Shown one piece after another: positions 29,201-39,404 of a stretch of DNA of 64,000 nucleotides. A program made the position numbers and the translations under genes. The notes below the pieces were generated by a model. It worked only from the letters and a program-made list of their open reading frames with translations, searched no databases and was not told where the DNA came from. The stretch covers positions 1,006,501 through 1,070,500 of the forward strand of contig JAKNDB010000068.1 of the NCBI GenBank assembly GCA_024305405.1, written 5' to 3'. The stretch comes from Dirofilaria immitis. Its lineage: Eukaryota > Nematoda > Chromadorea > Rhabditida > Onchocercidae. Numbering within the stretch: position 1 is the stretch's first letter; every line of letters begins with the position of its first letter.

Positions 29201-31927
29201 CAAAATTTCGAATTAAATATTTAAACATATTAATTTTAGCTAATTAAATATTTAAACATATTAATTATAGCTAATTAAATATATTAATTTTAGCTAATTA
29301 AATATATTAATTTCAGCTAATTAAATATTTAAACATATTAATTTTAGCTAATTAAATATTTAAACATATTAATTATAGCTAATTAAATATATTAATTTTA
29401 GCTAATTAAATATATTAATTTTAGCTAATTAAAAATTTCAATTTTTAGGAACTATCAAAAGAAATTAGCAGTTTGAATACAGCATTGGAAATTAAATCAA
29501 CAGAAATTAAAACACTTCGACATTCGAATGCAAAATTACAGTTAAAAATGGAAGAAATTCCATTGAAAGATATTGAAATAAGCAAGCTAAAACATCGTGT
29601 TCGTGAATTGAAAATATTGGTCGATCAAAAAACTAATACAGAAAAGTAATTGATCGTTTTAATTAATTTTATTTGATTATTTTGTCATTTTTACACCTCT
29701 TTAAAAATTGCTTATTTTGATATCATACTTATCGTATTTCTTCAAAAGCCTTTTTAGTTTGAATTCATAATTCCTCAGAAATCGCTTTATACATTGATAC
29801 TGTACTTCATAGAAATCTTTTTTAATTAGATAGCATATTTCGCAAAAAAAAAAAAAAAAAAAAACTGTCATGATTCTCGAAAATAGCAAATAACGATTAG
29901 ACTATTTGAATTTAACCATTCAAATATTATGCTAAATTTTCCAGTAATTAAATTAATCTTTTCAAAAAATATATCTTTTGAAATTTCGAATTTTTTTTTA
30001 CAGGATTTTAACAACGAAATTTGAAGAATTACAACGTTCAGCGCGTAATCAAGCGGTAATGTCCGAATCGATGCTAAAAGAGAATGACTTATTGCGGTAC
30101 AAAATTGAAGAAATGGAATCGTCAACATCCGAAGGCGAGCCAAATTCTGCAAAAAGTGATCGTACATTGTAAGCTATTTCGAAGATCAGTTTTTTTAAAT
30201 TGATTAAATCAAAATTTATTTTAAAAAGACTCCTGTTTCATTAAATAATACTTAAAAAAGTTTATATTTTCATTAACATATGTAATATTGAAATAAATCA
30301 TTTGTAATTTCTCGACAAAAAAATTTAACAACTATATTTCGAAAATGATTTGGCCAAATTTTTAGAAAATATCGTAGCCCACAATCAGCAAATATTTACT
30401 CGACTCGTTTATGTCAAAGTGAACGACGTCCTCAATCTCATAAATCATCTTCTCAATCGCATATAGGTTTAAATTTTAATTACAGTATTATATCATTAAT
30501 TAATTTTTAAATTACTGCTAAAATTTCTATTGAATATATTAATGAAACAATTGATGAAGTTTTATTTATAATTAGCTAACTATCTTAAACCAATTTAATA
30601 ATTATTAAATTTCATAAAAATATATTTAAAAAATATACACCGATCATTGATTGCAATATTCGAATATTAGATTTTAGATTGTCAGATTGTATCAATTCTA
30701 TATTATAACAAATTTGCATTAAGTGATATTAGATTCCATTAAATTGTATCACTATTAGTTTTTGATGAATTTGTATGGATGAACAGATATATTTTTAAAG
30801 TTTTATATTTTTTCAAATTTAATTAAAAAACATTTGAATTGAAAAGAGATTAAAAAAAAAGTGGAAGAAATAAATTAGGAAAAATAAATATGAAATTTAA
30901 AATATCTAGTAGTAGTGATTTAATTAAATCATATTAAAATATGCCTCTAACTATGTTTGGATTAATTTGAAAAATTGAGAAGACCTAAAAAAATGCTGCA
31001 AAAAAATAAGAAAATTAATTAGAAATTAGAAGAAATGAATTTTAGAAGAGAAATAAAAAAGAATTTAAAATTTTCTATTATTAAATGAATTTTGATAATT
31101 TAAATATTAGATAGTGATGTGATGACTCGTTCGGTTATTTCATTATATCTCGAACAAGGTCGTAATCGATTTACGAAAGAAAATATTGATACAATTTATA
31201 CACCGGAAGGAACATTTATTGGTATGTATATTGAATTAAATATCTTGTTGATAAATTTCTAATCTTGTGAACTTTTTATCCTGAATCTACTGACCTTTCC
31301 ATCTTTATTATTCGTTGGAAAAAAATTTTTGTTATAGCGAAAGATCGCGTTTGTTCCCAAAGGCTATCTTTTGATGATGCGCATGATGCAGATGATGAAG
31401 GAACTCCTCGTCTGTAAGTATTATCATTATCAGTTGAAAAAATTTTGATAATTTTGATATCATCTACAAATATTTATTAATATGAAAGAATGATTGAAGA
31501 TGGATCAGATTTTATTCATTAGAGAAATCGTCGAATTCAAACTACCTTTTTTTCTTTTGGAAGAAAATAATGATAAATTCTAAGAACTTTTAAATTAACA
31601 AAAGCAATCTGTCAAATAATTTTCATTTAAAATTCTATCATTGAAATTTAGATAGCGAAAAACTAGCAATTCCACAACCATAAGTAGCATTGGGAGATTT
31701 TATCCCGCATCTGATGCACGATTACGGAATATTCCGCTGATACACTGATATAATCAGTGTTGATTTAGCCAATTGCTAATTGGAGAATTTCGTTGTATTT
31801 TTATATTTTTTTAAACCATTTCAGTGTTCGAGGAAACGAGCAATCACCAGTTTCCGGAGAAGATAATTATCATAATGCAACATCAAGACCAACGAGCGCT
31901 GTAATAGATAGCGGTATATCAGTATAA
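2034..31927 (+). CDS. MTUS/ATIP-family coiled-coil microtubule-associated protein (5' end outside window)
   Basis: Phase-compatible exons: 2034-2222, 3925-3993, 4655-4773, 5369-5796 (or 5805), 6032-6217, 6347-6565, 14376-14598, 16153-16262, 17552-17655, 19165-19250, 19622-19667, 20767-20850, 25760-25815, 28786-28998, 29449-29645, 30004-30168, 30366-30466, 31111-31221, 31338-31413, 31825-31927 (TAA). They give about 960 residues. The N-terminal half is low-complexity, S/T/P-rich and basic. The part from 19165 to 30168 is a long coiled coil starting LTNAIRGFDVLAIVF, which resembles the start of the MTUS1/2 (AT2-receptor-interacting) C-terminal coil; NTALEIKSTEIK and MLKENDLLRYKIEEMES followed by an S/P-rich tail also match that family, whose members bind microtubules. 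One-base frame breaks at A-runs (6472-6477, 14405-14409, 16182-16186), another near 4706-4710, and phase mismatches after 14598 and 17655 need correction. Exon 2034-2222 could instead be the last exon of a separate gene (TAG at 2238-2240). Coiled-coil exons are secure; exact product name is moderate. Confidence 0.75.
2106..2135 (+). repeat. (ACA)n coding microsatellite
   Basis: A run of ACA triplets inside exon 2034-2222 encodes about ten consecutive threonines. On the opposite strand the same run gives an artefactual poly-leucine frame. Confidence 0.8.
6710..6845. repeat. 20-bp tandem repeat, seven copies
   Basis: The unit catcagcatatcacttgtta repeats head to tail at the start of the 7.8-kb intron of the long gene. 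Copies 3 and 6 start with gatcagc instead of catcagc, giving a three-unit higher-order pattern. A 20-bp unit does not keep one reading frame, so it is not a protein repeat. Confidence 0.9.
7802..8744. repeat. 105-bp tandem satellite, nine copies
   Basis: Copies begin at 7802, 7907, 8012, 8117, 8221, 8326, 8431, 8535 and 8640, each starting aaatcacttttatcaatg. They are almost identical; most differences are single-base losses (for example tatcttt for tatcattt, and one T fewer in a T5 run). The array lies in the 6566-14375 intron. The homogeneity implies recent expansion or gene conversion. Confidence 0.95.
9812..9945. repeat. (GAT)n microsatellite
   Basis: A long GAT/TGA triplet run interrupted by gattg and gactg variants, in the large intron. 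Likely length-polymorphic. Confidence 0.9.
11358..11720. repeat. Duplicated segment flanked by (ATT)n microsatellite
   Basis: A segment of about 105 bp containing ttgctaacattcttgtttca occurs twice (from about 11370 and about 11510). Each copy is followed by an ATT/TTA run, short after the first copy and about 90 bp after the second. This suggests duplication mediated by the microsatellite. Confidence 0.85.
14599..16152 (+). other. Intron of the MTUS-like gene containing a 214-bp duplication
   Basis: This intron holds AT-rich DNA plus the 214-bp tandem duplication at 15391-15820, described separately. Short open frames inside the duplicated unit repeat each other and end at unrelated stops, so they are not genes. 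Confidence 0.6.
15391..15820. repeat. 214-bp tandem duplication, two full copies plus a partial third
   Basis: Copies start gttatcgatgctta at 15391 and 15605 and differ by only a few substitutions. The unit is richer in GC than the flanking intron and contains repeated tacagtatg / gtacggtatgtac motifs. A third partial copy (agtatgtaggatta) follows at about 15850. Confidence 0.9.
18870..19065. repeat. Degenerate ATTTATT-rich array
   Basis: Units resembling cattatttattatttattt with interspersed ttagtgttt variants precede the exon at 19165. Low-complexity intronic DNA. Confidence 0.7.
22440..23305. repeat. 111-bp tandem satellite, eight copies
   Basis: The motif tttacgattaattgttctta starts at 22474, 22560, 22671, 22782, 22893, 23004, 23115 and 23225. 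The first interval is short (86 bp); the rest are 110-111 bp. Copies are nearly identical, and several differences are one-base changes in A-runs. Confidence 0.95.
23599..23640. repeat. 42-bp perfect palindrome
   Basis: Half-site cttatttgttgcatatattta is followed directly by its reverse complement with no spacer, so each strand can form a 21-bp hairpin. It lies in an intron just downstream of the 111-bp satellite. Confidence 0.95.
23866..24080. repeat. 58-bp tandem repeat with GATA core, four copies
   Basis: Units contain agatagatagattaga followed by gtaaatagaattgcatctta and ttcgaaatg. The first copy is slightly diverged and the number of GATA steps varies. Confidence 0.9.
24592..24788. repeat. 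98-bp tandem duplication
   Basis: Two nearly identical copies containing aggccaaataaataattaat and gcatagggattagattgtta, period 98 bp, inside the 4.9-kb intron. Confidence 0.9.
25185..25292. repeat. GA-rich low-complexity tract
   Basis: An almost pure purine strand of gagaga and aagaag motifs. It produces artificial frames rich in E/R/K on one strand and L/S on the other. A similar tract lies near 26870-26940, and a pyrimidine tract near 26375-26440. Confidence 0.85.
25930..26175. repeat. 81-bp tandem repeat, three copies
   Basis: Units starting tgatattgttttctgatta recur at 25931, 26012 and 26093. Because 81 is divisible by three, the array produces a periodic open frame on the minus strand, which is not a gene. 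Confidence 0.9.
26224..26284. repeat. (CA)n microsatellite
   Basis: CA dinucleotides interrupted by cata and cgta steps. Confidence 0.9.
29205..29440. repeat. Tandem array of acceptor-like units next to a real 3' splice site
   Basis: Units of the form attaattttagctaattaaa, alternating with longer tatttaaacat forms, repeat about eight times and end a few bases before the true acceptor atttttag at 29441-29448 of exon 29449-29645. Each unit carries a TTTTAG- or TATAG-like string. Confidence 0.85.
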
Positions 31928-32221
31928 TTGTCAAATATCTCTCTACCGACCGATCTCGTTCCGAAAATTTTACCTTTTTCTTGTAAACTTTTTAGTTTTT
32001 TTGTTGAAGATGTAAATACAAATATCTTACGGGATTCATGAACGTATCTGTAGTGGTATTACTGGATTATTTTAAATTAAATCCCGTAAGATCTGAGGAA
32101 TAACCATAAAATATTTTGTGATGGAAAAATCATTTCTTTCCAAACATCACACCATTGTTACAAAATGCAATTCATTGAATGTTTCAATAAATTTTTAATT
32201 ATCCTCAGCGATTTTAAGATT

Positions 32222-32302
32222 AAGAATTTAAATATATATATATATACATGTAAGATTAAGAATTTAAATATATATATATATAAGATTAAGAATTTAAATA
32301 CA
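32222..32302. repeat. Three-copy taagattaagaatttaaata repeat
   Basis: About 30-40-bp units with AT dinucleotide tails, in the presumed 3' UTR or flank of the MTUS-like gene. Confidence 0.8.
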
Positions 32303-32422
32303 TATATCTCAAAGAATTTCCCAGAATATTTTTTTCTGGCTTTAAAGGACTACTGATGTAATATAATTAATTGAGCTTCATGTAAATTAAAAATTGATCC
32401 AAGTTTTGAAAATGTCTTGAAA

Positions 32423-32428
32423 AATAAA
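32423..32428 (+). promoter_or_regulatory. Candidate polyadenylation signal AATAAA of the MTUS-like gene
   Basis: A canonical hexamer about 500 bp after the TAA at 31925-31927, before the convergent TRMT44 gene. Position-only inference; others exist near 32925. Confidence 0.4.
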
Positions 32429-33230
32429 GAACTGAAATTGATTCTGCATTCGCAGCATATTTATTTGTATTCATTTTGATAATTAGCGTTATTACTTTCT
32501 TGCACCTGAATTTATAAACTCAGGTAAATTGTAAACTTATCTGTATTTTTTAAATTGTTAAAGAACATTATATGACCTCCTCACTAATTGTAAGCATATG
32601 CAGTATTGTGAACTTTTTGGCTGCCAAAAATGCCTCCATATTGATTGATTTTATATAGCATAAATACGCTTATTACAGAACTTGATGTATTCTTTCGCCT
32701 ATCACTGTAAATGAATTTTCTTCCAACAAATGTTTTGCCTGTCATATTTTCACTAAACAGTATTACAATAATCATCGCTTACCATATAATTGCCGGAAAA
32801 TGTATCAAACGAAGAACTGGATGAATAAACAGTTCGATTGAATTCAATCATCACGTCATATGAAATTATGCTAACAAATAAATTACAAGCATGTTGCTTC
32901 ATCACAATTCAATATGAGTTATCAATCAATAAATAAAACTGATACTTTTTAAATCGATTTGCTAGCGATATAAAAAACTAGCGACTATACTAATTTGAAC
33001 TTTCGTCACTTAAAATATCTCGAAAAGGAAGGAAAAAGTGAACAGAAAGAGGAATGAAAGAATAAAGTCTCAACAGTTTGTATTAAAATTTTTCTGATAA
33101 ACTTGAATCAAAAAAAAAAGGAAAGTTTGCTCCATATAAAATTATAGTCCAATTGTATTATATTTAAGTTCACGAAGTGAATACATATCCAGTTGAAGAA
33201 TTAGATGGAATGCATGGAGAATTCTAAATT

Positions 33231-36200
33231 TCAATGTTTATACGAGCAATCTTCAGCCGATAATGGACAACCACCGGAATGATATTTATAGAACCAGCAA
33301 TCACTTGTCCTCAGTTTTCTTCCTACGCTTCGCTTGCCTTCTTCAGCCCAGTTACGAATTGAAACAGTGCCTTTAACTACCTGAAATCACTTTTATAAGA
33401 AATCGGGGCTCTATTCATTAGAAAACAAAAATACGATTTAGAAGATTCGGTTTCTACAATTGCATTTGCATCTGCAAAATAAAATAACAGGAGAACCACT
33501 CATTTATTATTTTTATACCCGCACTGCATTTTTTCTTACTTTGAAAACTTGATGCTGATTTTTCAAAAATGTTTGCAAACCACCATCCGAATCTCGAAGC
33601 TGCGCTTTTTCTTCCTCATTAAGTAGATTAGCTATTTCTTTCAAAGGACATGACTGTCCACAACGCCAATAGCTGGAATACATGATTCAAACCGTAATTA
33701 TTATAAGGTTTCCGTATTCCTCGATTTATTAGCTTATTTCGTGACTAACTAATAGTTTTTCATAACATCTACTTTCGAGTAATCTGAAAAAATGAAAAAC
33801 CTAGAATTCCAATTCTAAAGTTTAGAAATACAAACATATTCATCGTTGATTTGTCCGATGGTAGCTCGAATAGATGCCTAAATATTTTTGTAGTAAGGAG
33901 CTGCCGGAAATCCCAGGAAAGCTGAGAACAATTTTTTACCTAAAATCATCAAGGCTTACAAAGAGAAACACTCTCTCTTCATTATAAAACCATTTTAATT
34001 AAATGCTAGTCTTGACTTTATTTTACAATAAATTCACAGACTAAATAGCTTTAAAATTCGAAGGGAATAACAGCATCACTGCTATTTTACACGCAAAACA
34101 AAACTTATAAAATAAGTGGAACTCGAAAATTCTTCAAACTATCACATCGAATCAAAACGCAGCATACCCTTTCAACTTTTTCTCTTGGCACGAAATGTCG
34201 GAAATTCGTGTAAGCTAACATATTATTTATAATATTTTCGACATTTTCTACTAATCCACTAGCAGGCACTGTGCAAAGGAAACAATGTCGTTTCATTGAT
34301 GGAATTTTTAGCCGATCTTCTTCAACGCAATAACCCAGCCTCAACATTTTTTTTTGTAACTCAGAAATAAAACCTTTGAAAATAATTCAACGAAGAAAAC
34401 TCACCAAGTGATCTACTACAAAGATTCTTCATTAGTGCAGTAATATGAAATTTACCTTAAACAGATATCGCGAATAAATAGAAGATAAGAGGAATATACA
34501 CTAGCAGTAGCCATACCACATTTCTTTTGAAAACGGCTATAAAAATCGAACGGACAACAAGGTAGCAAAAAAAGTTACTGCTGGATCTGAAGTTAAAGGA
34601 GTGTAAAAAATTACTTTTAATTAGTAATTAATTCCCGAGTAATTAATTCCTAAAAGCCCCATTAAATTCGAGCGTTTCCAGCTTCCGAATGAAAAAAAAT
34701 TCTGAATGAAAAAAGTGATGACCAAAAATGAATACCAGGAAAAGTTAAACTACTTATGGATTAACTCTAAAAATAAATTTTGGATGAGAAAACTTTTAAT
34801 GAAATAGTTTGACCTAGCAGCCATGATAGGTATCCAAGGAGTCAATTCATCTGTATGATTTCCAATAAGAAAATCGCTGTCGCTTAATAAATCTTCTATA
34901 GGATTTAGAGTTTTCTCTCTTAAATCGGTTCCAACAAATTTCTTCCATATTCGGCGTTGTCTTAAATCGATTCCATAACCATTTATCTGTAAATTCACTA
35001 CACATAAGAGATTCTTAAAATATTTATTGCATTTTGACGAAAAACATAACGAAAAAGTTTTTTTTTTAAACAGTTCCGCATTTTCTAGAATAAATGCAAT
35101 AGTTATGGAAAAAAACAAGCCTTCATCTTTTGCAAAAGATATACAAGCAAACCATTGCCACAACCAATGTCACAAAAGCTTCGTGGTAAGAAACGTTTTT
35201 GTCGCCAGTAAGCCTGAAATTCACTTTTTGAGCAAATACACAACGGATTTCATTTTAAAAAATTGGGTTTATTGTCGCGTTCAATGGAAAATTTTCTACT
35301 CACAATTAGATAAGCTGCAATAGCGCAGTCTTCATAAACAAATTTCTGCGGATTCGTTCTTTCCGTCCATGTCTAAAAGAAATGTTTAACAAATAAAAAA
35401 ATTTGAGAGAGGAAGTTAATTCAAATTTTGAAAAAGCATAAACACTGATTAGCCCAAGGAATCAGTAACTGCAGTGGAAAGAACACCAATTATTTGAACA
35501 TCAGAAAGTTTACTGAAGCAATATGCTGGCCCCATTTATTTTTGATTTCACAATAGAACTGTGAGTAATCTTCCATGTTGACTAATCTATGCGAAACTGT
35601 TGTACTGCTTCGTTTATTAATTTCACTAAACCATCTGAAAATATGGATGTTGAAATTTCTGAAGCAAAATCAAAATCCAAAGTATTCCTAGAAACTCACT
35701 TTAACAAACGAGGAAATGCGATTTCCGCAGCCAGGCGTAATTAGTCTCACTGTTTAGAACAAAAAGACTTAGATTCCTGAAAAAATATAAACAGTAATAC
35801 TACTAAATAAATGGTTTTAAAACACTCATGAAAATTAAAGAGCTTATTTTTCGAATTCACATTCAACAAAGATACAAAAATAAACCAATCAAGTGACGTA
35901 CCACTGATGATCTGAGACTTTTTCCAAAGCGAGACGATAAGGAAAAGAAACATGAGGATGACGCTTGTCGTCCAGTACACAAGGCCGAAATTCCACAGCA
36001 TATTTTTCTAAACTGTATAATCCTAATTAGTATATTTAATAAGTATACTAATTAGGATTAGTGATAAGCGATTTCAAAATACTTAATTAATAGACATTTT
36101 AACGAAAATATTGAGCTGCACAGTTGAAGAATGCAATCAGTGTGGATCTGCGGGCTTTTCAAAAAGCAAAATTCCAATTTGGATTTCAAAAGTCCACCAA

Positions 36201-36772
36201 TTCATTTTCAAAACAGATAAATTTCACTTGTTTGAATACACATTCAATAAACATATATTTTAAAAGCAAAAAGAATCTAACCAAAAGAAACTTCATATGC
36301 AGAGGTTGAAAAAATTTCGGGTGACCTAGGAATAACTTTATGGATTTGAACATTTCTCGACAATATATTAGCAACTGTCAATATATGATCATGGTTAGAA
36401 TCCCGTTCGTCTATCAAGATAACACCCAATAAGCGTCTGTTCACCGTATGACAACGTTCTTTCCATATGTCTATGACCTAGGAAGTAGAGATATCAACGT
36501 TTAACGAAAATGACAATTCAAAAAAGTGATAGTGATATACAAATACTCCGCTCACTAATACAAAAATCTTCAATTTTCATTAAACTGATTTATAAAACTT
36601 GTTTTATAGGAACAATCATAAATTATAAAAACATTTAGCTTACTTAATTCTCCAATGTCAGTTAGTTAAATCTCGAAAAAGGCAATTCATAAACAACCTT
36701 CGAAAAAGCTTCTCTTATATCATATTCCAATGATGCTGACAACGGGGCTGTAGCAATTTTTGTACAATCCAT
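33231..36772 (-). CDS. TRMT44: tRNA(Ser) Um44 2'-O-methyltransferase (TRM44/TRMT44 family)
   Basis: Minus-strand exons: 36698-36772 (ATG at 36772), 36292-36477, 35902-36012, 35700-35776, 35514-35634, 35304-35372, 35117-35213, 34814-34986, 34456-34586, 34168-34359, 33836-33939, 33750-33783, 33540-33672, 33231-33380 (TGA), about 550 residues. Family landmarks in order: NRRLLGVIL, NPQKFVYEDCAIAAYL, the SAM-binding motif DIGCGNGLLVYL, GYGIDLR, IGNHTDELTPWIP, LPCCPFDF, RLKIPSMKR, GGLQTFLKN, and a terminal CX9CX6CX3H zinc finger. TRM44 enzymes methylate the ribose of U44 in tRNA-Ser with SAM. The frame breaks by one base at a T-run in the coding sense (34567-34573) and probably at 34350-34355 and 35700-35710. 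Junctions 36012/36292, 34986/35117 and 33783/33836 are not fully resolved. The exon at 36781 starts 9 nt before the ATG after TTTTGCAG, consistent with trans-splicing. Confidence 0.9.
36018..36060. repeat. Perfect inverted repeat with 17-bp arms
   Basis: Arm taatcctaattagtata (36018-36034), 9-nt spacer, complementary arm (36044-36060). It lies in a TRMT44 intron, and its left arm ends 3 nt from the acceptor CAG (36013-36015) of exon 35902-36012. Confidence 0.9.
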
Positions 36773-36784
36773 TCCGGATACCTG

Positions 36785-37462
36785 CAAAACAAAAAAAATT
36801 CGAAAAAATTATACTATATCATTAACTGTGAAAACACATTCCACTTCTAGAGCTAAAATGTAGCCACGCCACGACTTTCAAAGTTAATAATATAAAGAAA
36901 GCCAAACAATGAGTATGGCACAGCATAAAAACTGTATACAGTTTTAAATTCAGCTCTAAAAAAATTCAAACAGATGAAAGTAAATTGATAGTTTTATGCA
37001 ATTTTACAATACACACATTAGACAAATTTAATAAACATGACCGAATACATAACCATTCGAAAACAGCATTTTGATAAAATGAAATTTTAGTGCTTTTGCT
37101 AAATCAAAAGTCTTATTATTCAAAAATAAGTAATAGCACAATGACTTTTTGAATATGGAATTTTGCAAATCTTTCAGAAAGATAAAGAACTGAAAAATTA
37201 TCAGGAATCCATAATCATAACGATAGCAATCACTGATAACAACTACTGAAAAATAGGAAATATATTAATCAGAAATAGTTAATTCAAAATAATATTGACA
37301 ATATAATATAGGAAGAAACTTTCACTATTATTAATTCTATCAAATACAACATTAAGCGTCAAGATCGACTATTGAATGATTCGCTTGGCAAAATAATATT
37401 GACAATATAATATAGGAAGAAACTTTCACTATTATTAATTCTATCAAATACAACATTAAGCG
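36785..37462. other. Spacer between the RRM gene and TRMT44
   Basis: About 690 bp separate the stop of the upstream minus-strand RRM gene from the TRMT44 start. Same orientation plus an acceptor-like TTTTGCAG next to the TRMT44 ATG would suit a two-gene nematode operon, but the gap is larger than the usual C. elegans spacing. It contains the downstream copy of a 104-bp duplication. Confidence 0.5.
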
Positions 37463-37492
37463 TCAAGATCGACTATTGAATGATTCGCTTGG
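37285..37492. repeat. 104-bp perfect tandem duplication across the 3' end of the RRM gene
   Basis: Copy 37389-37492 includes the last coding bases and TGA (37463-37465) of the RRM gene; copy 37285-37388 repeats it without visible mismatch downstream of the gene. The 3' UTR therefore carries a second copy of the C-terminal codons and stop. Confidence 0.95.
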
Positions 37493-39404
37493 CGTAGAAT
37501 ATCGTCGGACAACATCGGAAGGTGCAGATATGGTACCATGTGGCAATGGAATCCATTGCGATGTTCCACTTCCTATGGGATGATGTCTCGGAAGATGTGA
37601 TTCTAAATAACCTACGAAATTTCAACGGCGAATAAAAATGAAAATTTATTTCAAAACGTGTCCTCTCTTTTACATTTACTAAAATATTTTCGTAAGCTTA
37701 ACATTTCGAATTTGTTGGCTATTATTATTATACCAGAAAATACATTCTTTTCTTTCTTTTCTCTTTGCTCTTCAAAGCACATTTTCTTCAAAAGCAATTG
37801 CTTAACCCAAAATATAAAGAAAATTGAAATTTGGGTTTCTAAAATGGTAATAATGAACATATTGTTTAAACACAACAAAATTGAAATTTGGGTTTCTAAA
37901 ATGGTAATAATGAATGATAATACCTGCAAATGCATTACACTGCTTTCTACGCTGTGGCCCATAACCAGCAAGATGGGAAGCACCATTTTCCTGAAATTCT
38001 TCACTAGGCAAAAGCGGAACCCAACTGGAAGTTGATGGCGCATGGCCTTCAACACTTTCTCGTAATGGTGCAGCAGCGGGTGGTGGAGGTGGAGGTGGCT
38101 GTAATAAAGCTAATTCCGCAGAATAATTTTCACGTAACTTTCGATTCAAATGACGGCGTTTTTTTCCGCTTCCTCTTCTAATTCTTCTTGAATTCGCGCT
38201 TCACAAATTGCTCGAACACGTTCCATTTGTTCCGCTTTTTAAGATCTTCCCGTCGAATTACTTTTCGAACGACGATATGATGGCTATTAATGCAATGTTC
38301 TCCAATATTTATACAGTTCTCACATGATTCCACTTCGTCAAATGTAACATACGCAAAATACAATGGTTTCTGAAATCATTCAATAATTGAATGACTTCGA
38401 TATTCTACTATCTTTGAAATTCTTCTAAAATTTTCTTATGCAAATTCCAGTATTTCAGAACTGCTTCTCTCAGAATGTTTACTCGTCGCTATATTGACAA
38501 AACATAACATTAAAATCAAAATAATATTAGTATATTAAACTTTAAACTAAGTCATTTTCTTCCAAAAAGAATAAGAGATGTGAAGCAATTCTAGGCTGCG
38601 AGTTTTGATATAAATTGATATAAACATTTTTCACCAATCTTCAACAATTTACCGACTCAAATTAAACAAACGGAACCTCGTCCAATGTATCGACCGCGTA
38701 ATCAACGTGAACCACACCAAATTTTGAAAAATATTCCTCGATTTCATCGATTATAAATCGTGCGCCAAGAAATGAAACTAAGATTTTGCGCGTGCTAATA
38801 TATTTAATAATCGGATTTGAAGATATCTAAAATCTAATGAAATAACAGTGTTTTGGAAATAAATTGAATAACATTAACGTTAATGACAAGTTTCTCAAAA
38901 AGTTTTTGATCTTAAATGCAGAGATGAAGAAAAATCATAGAAACAAGTGAATTTACTAACGCCTTTGATTGGACGCATTTCAATTTGTACACCATCTATT
39001 AAGTGTGGCTGTGCTTCAAGGCACTGTTCACAGTGATGATCCCATACAAAACAGATAAACCCGTATCCTCGAGAACGTCTCGTATTCTGGAATTAAATGA
39101 ACTCCAAGAATTAAAGTAGAACTGAAGTTAAAGAAATCAATATTATCCATCACTACTACGTACAAACGAATATTAATAATCATCATAAGAGAAAAGAAAA
39201 CAAAAAAAGAAAAATATTGGATGAGGCACATTACTGACAGTAGATTACACGTAAAGCATTATGTATATGATCTACCTTATCAAACATAACAATGCATTCC
39301 GAAAGTGGGCCCCATTTCGTGAAAAATCGCTCAATATCACTTGTCGATGTTTTTAAATTCAATTTCTCTAATAATATCCTCCTTTCCTCCGGTATAATAG
39401 ACAT
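37463..39404 (-). CDS. Protein with two RNA-recognition motifs (hnRNP A/B-like architecture)
   Basis: Exons: 39276-39404, 38961-39086, 38677-38826, 37924-38369, 37463-37611; about 333 residues after correcting two frame breaks. RRM1 (about residues 8-85) has RNP1 RGYGFICF, but its RNP2 (ILLEKLNL) is atypical. RRM2 (about 98-170) starts KILVSFLG and has a degenerate RNP1 (LYFAYVTF). A charged helix (EQMERVRAICEARIQEELEE) follows, then seven prolines and an S/P-rich tail. It probably binds RNA; target and orthologue are not recognised. The charged helix and its continuation are in frame only if one base is added at each T-run 38236-38240 and 38159-38165 (AAAAAG and GAAAAAAAC in sense); all exon phases then agree. 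The ATG directly follows TTTCAG, suggesting a trans-splice site at the start codon. Confidence 0.85.
37820..37914. repeat. 38-bp direct repeat, period 57, in the last intron of the RRM gene
   Basis: Copies 37820-37857 and 37877-37914 share aaattgaaatttgggtttct and aaaatggtaataatgaa. They are not coding. Confidence 0.85.

Noticed and set aside
1..32000. Pseudogenisation of the MTUS-like gene
   Set aside because: Coiled-coil exons from 19165 to 31927 are phase-perfect and conserved, and the same one-base pattern affects clearly essential genes elsewhere in the window.
34987..35116. Intron retention linking the TRMT44 SAM motif exon to the GYGID exon as one long frame
   Set aside because: The segment is AT-rich, lacks family conservation and would insert about 40 residues into a compact fold; treated as an intron although its exact borders are unsure.
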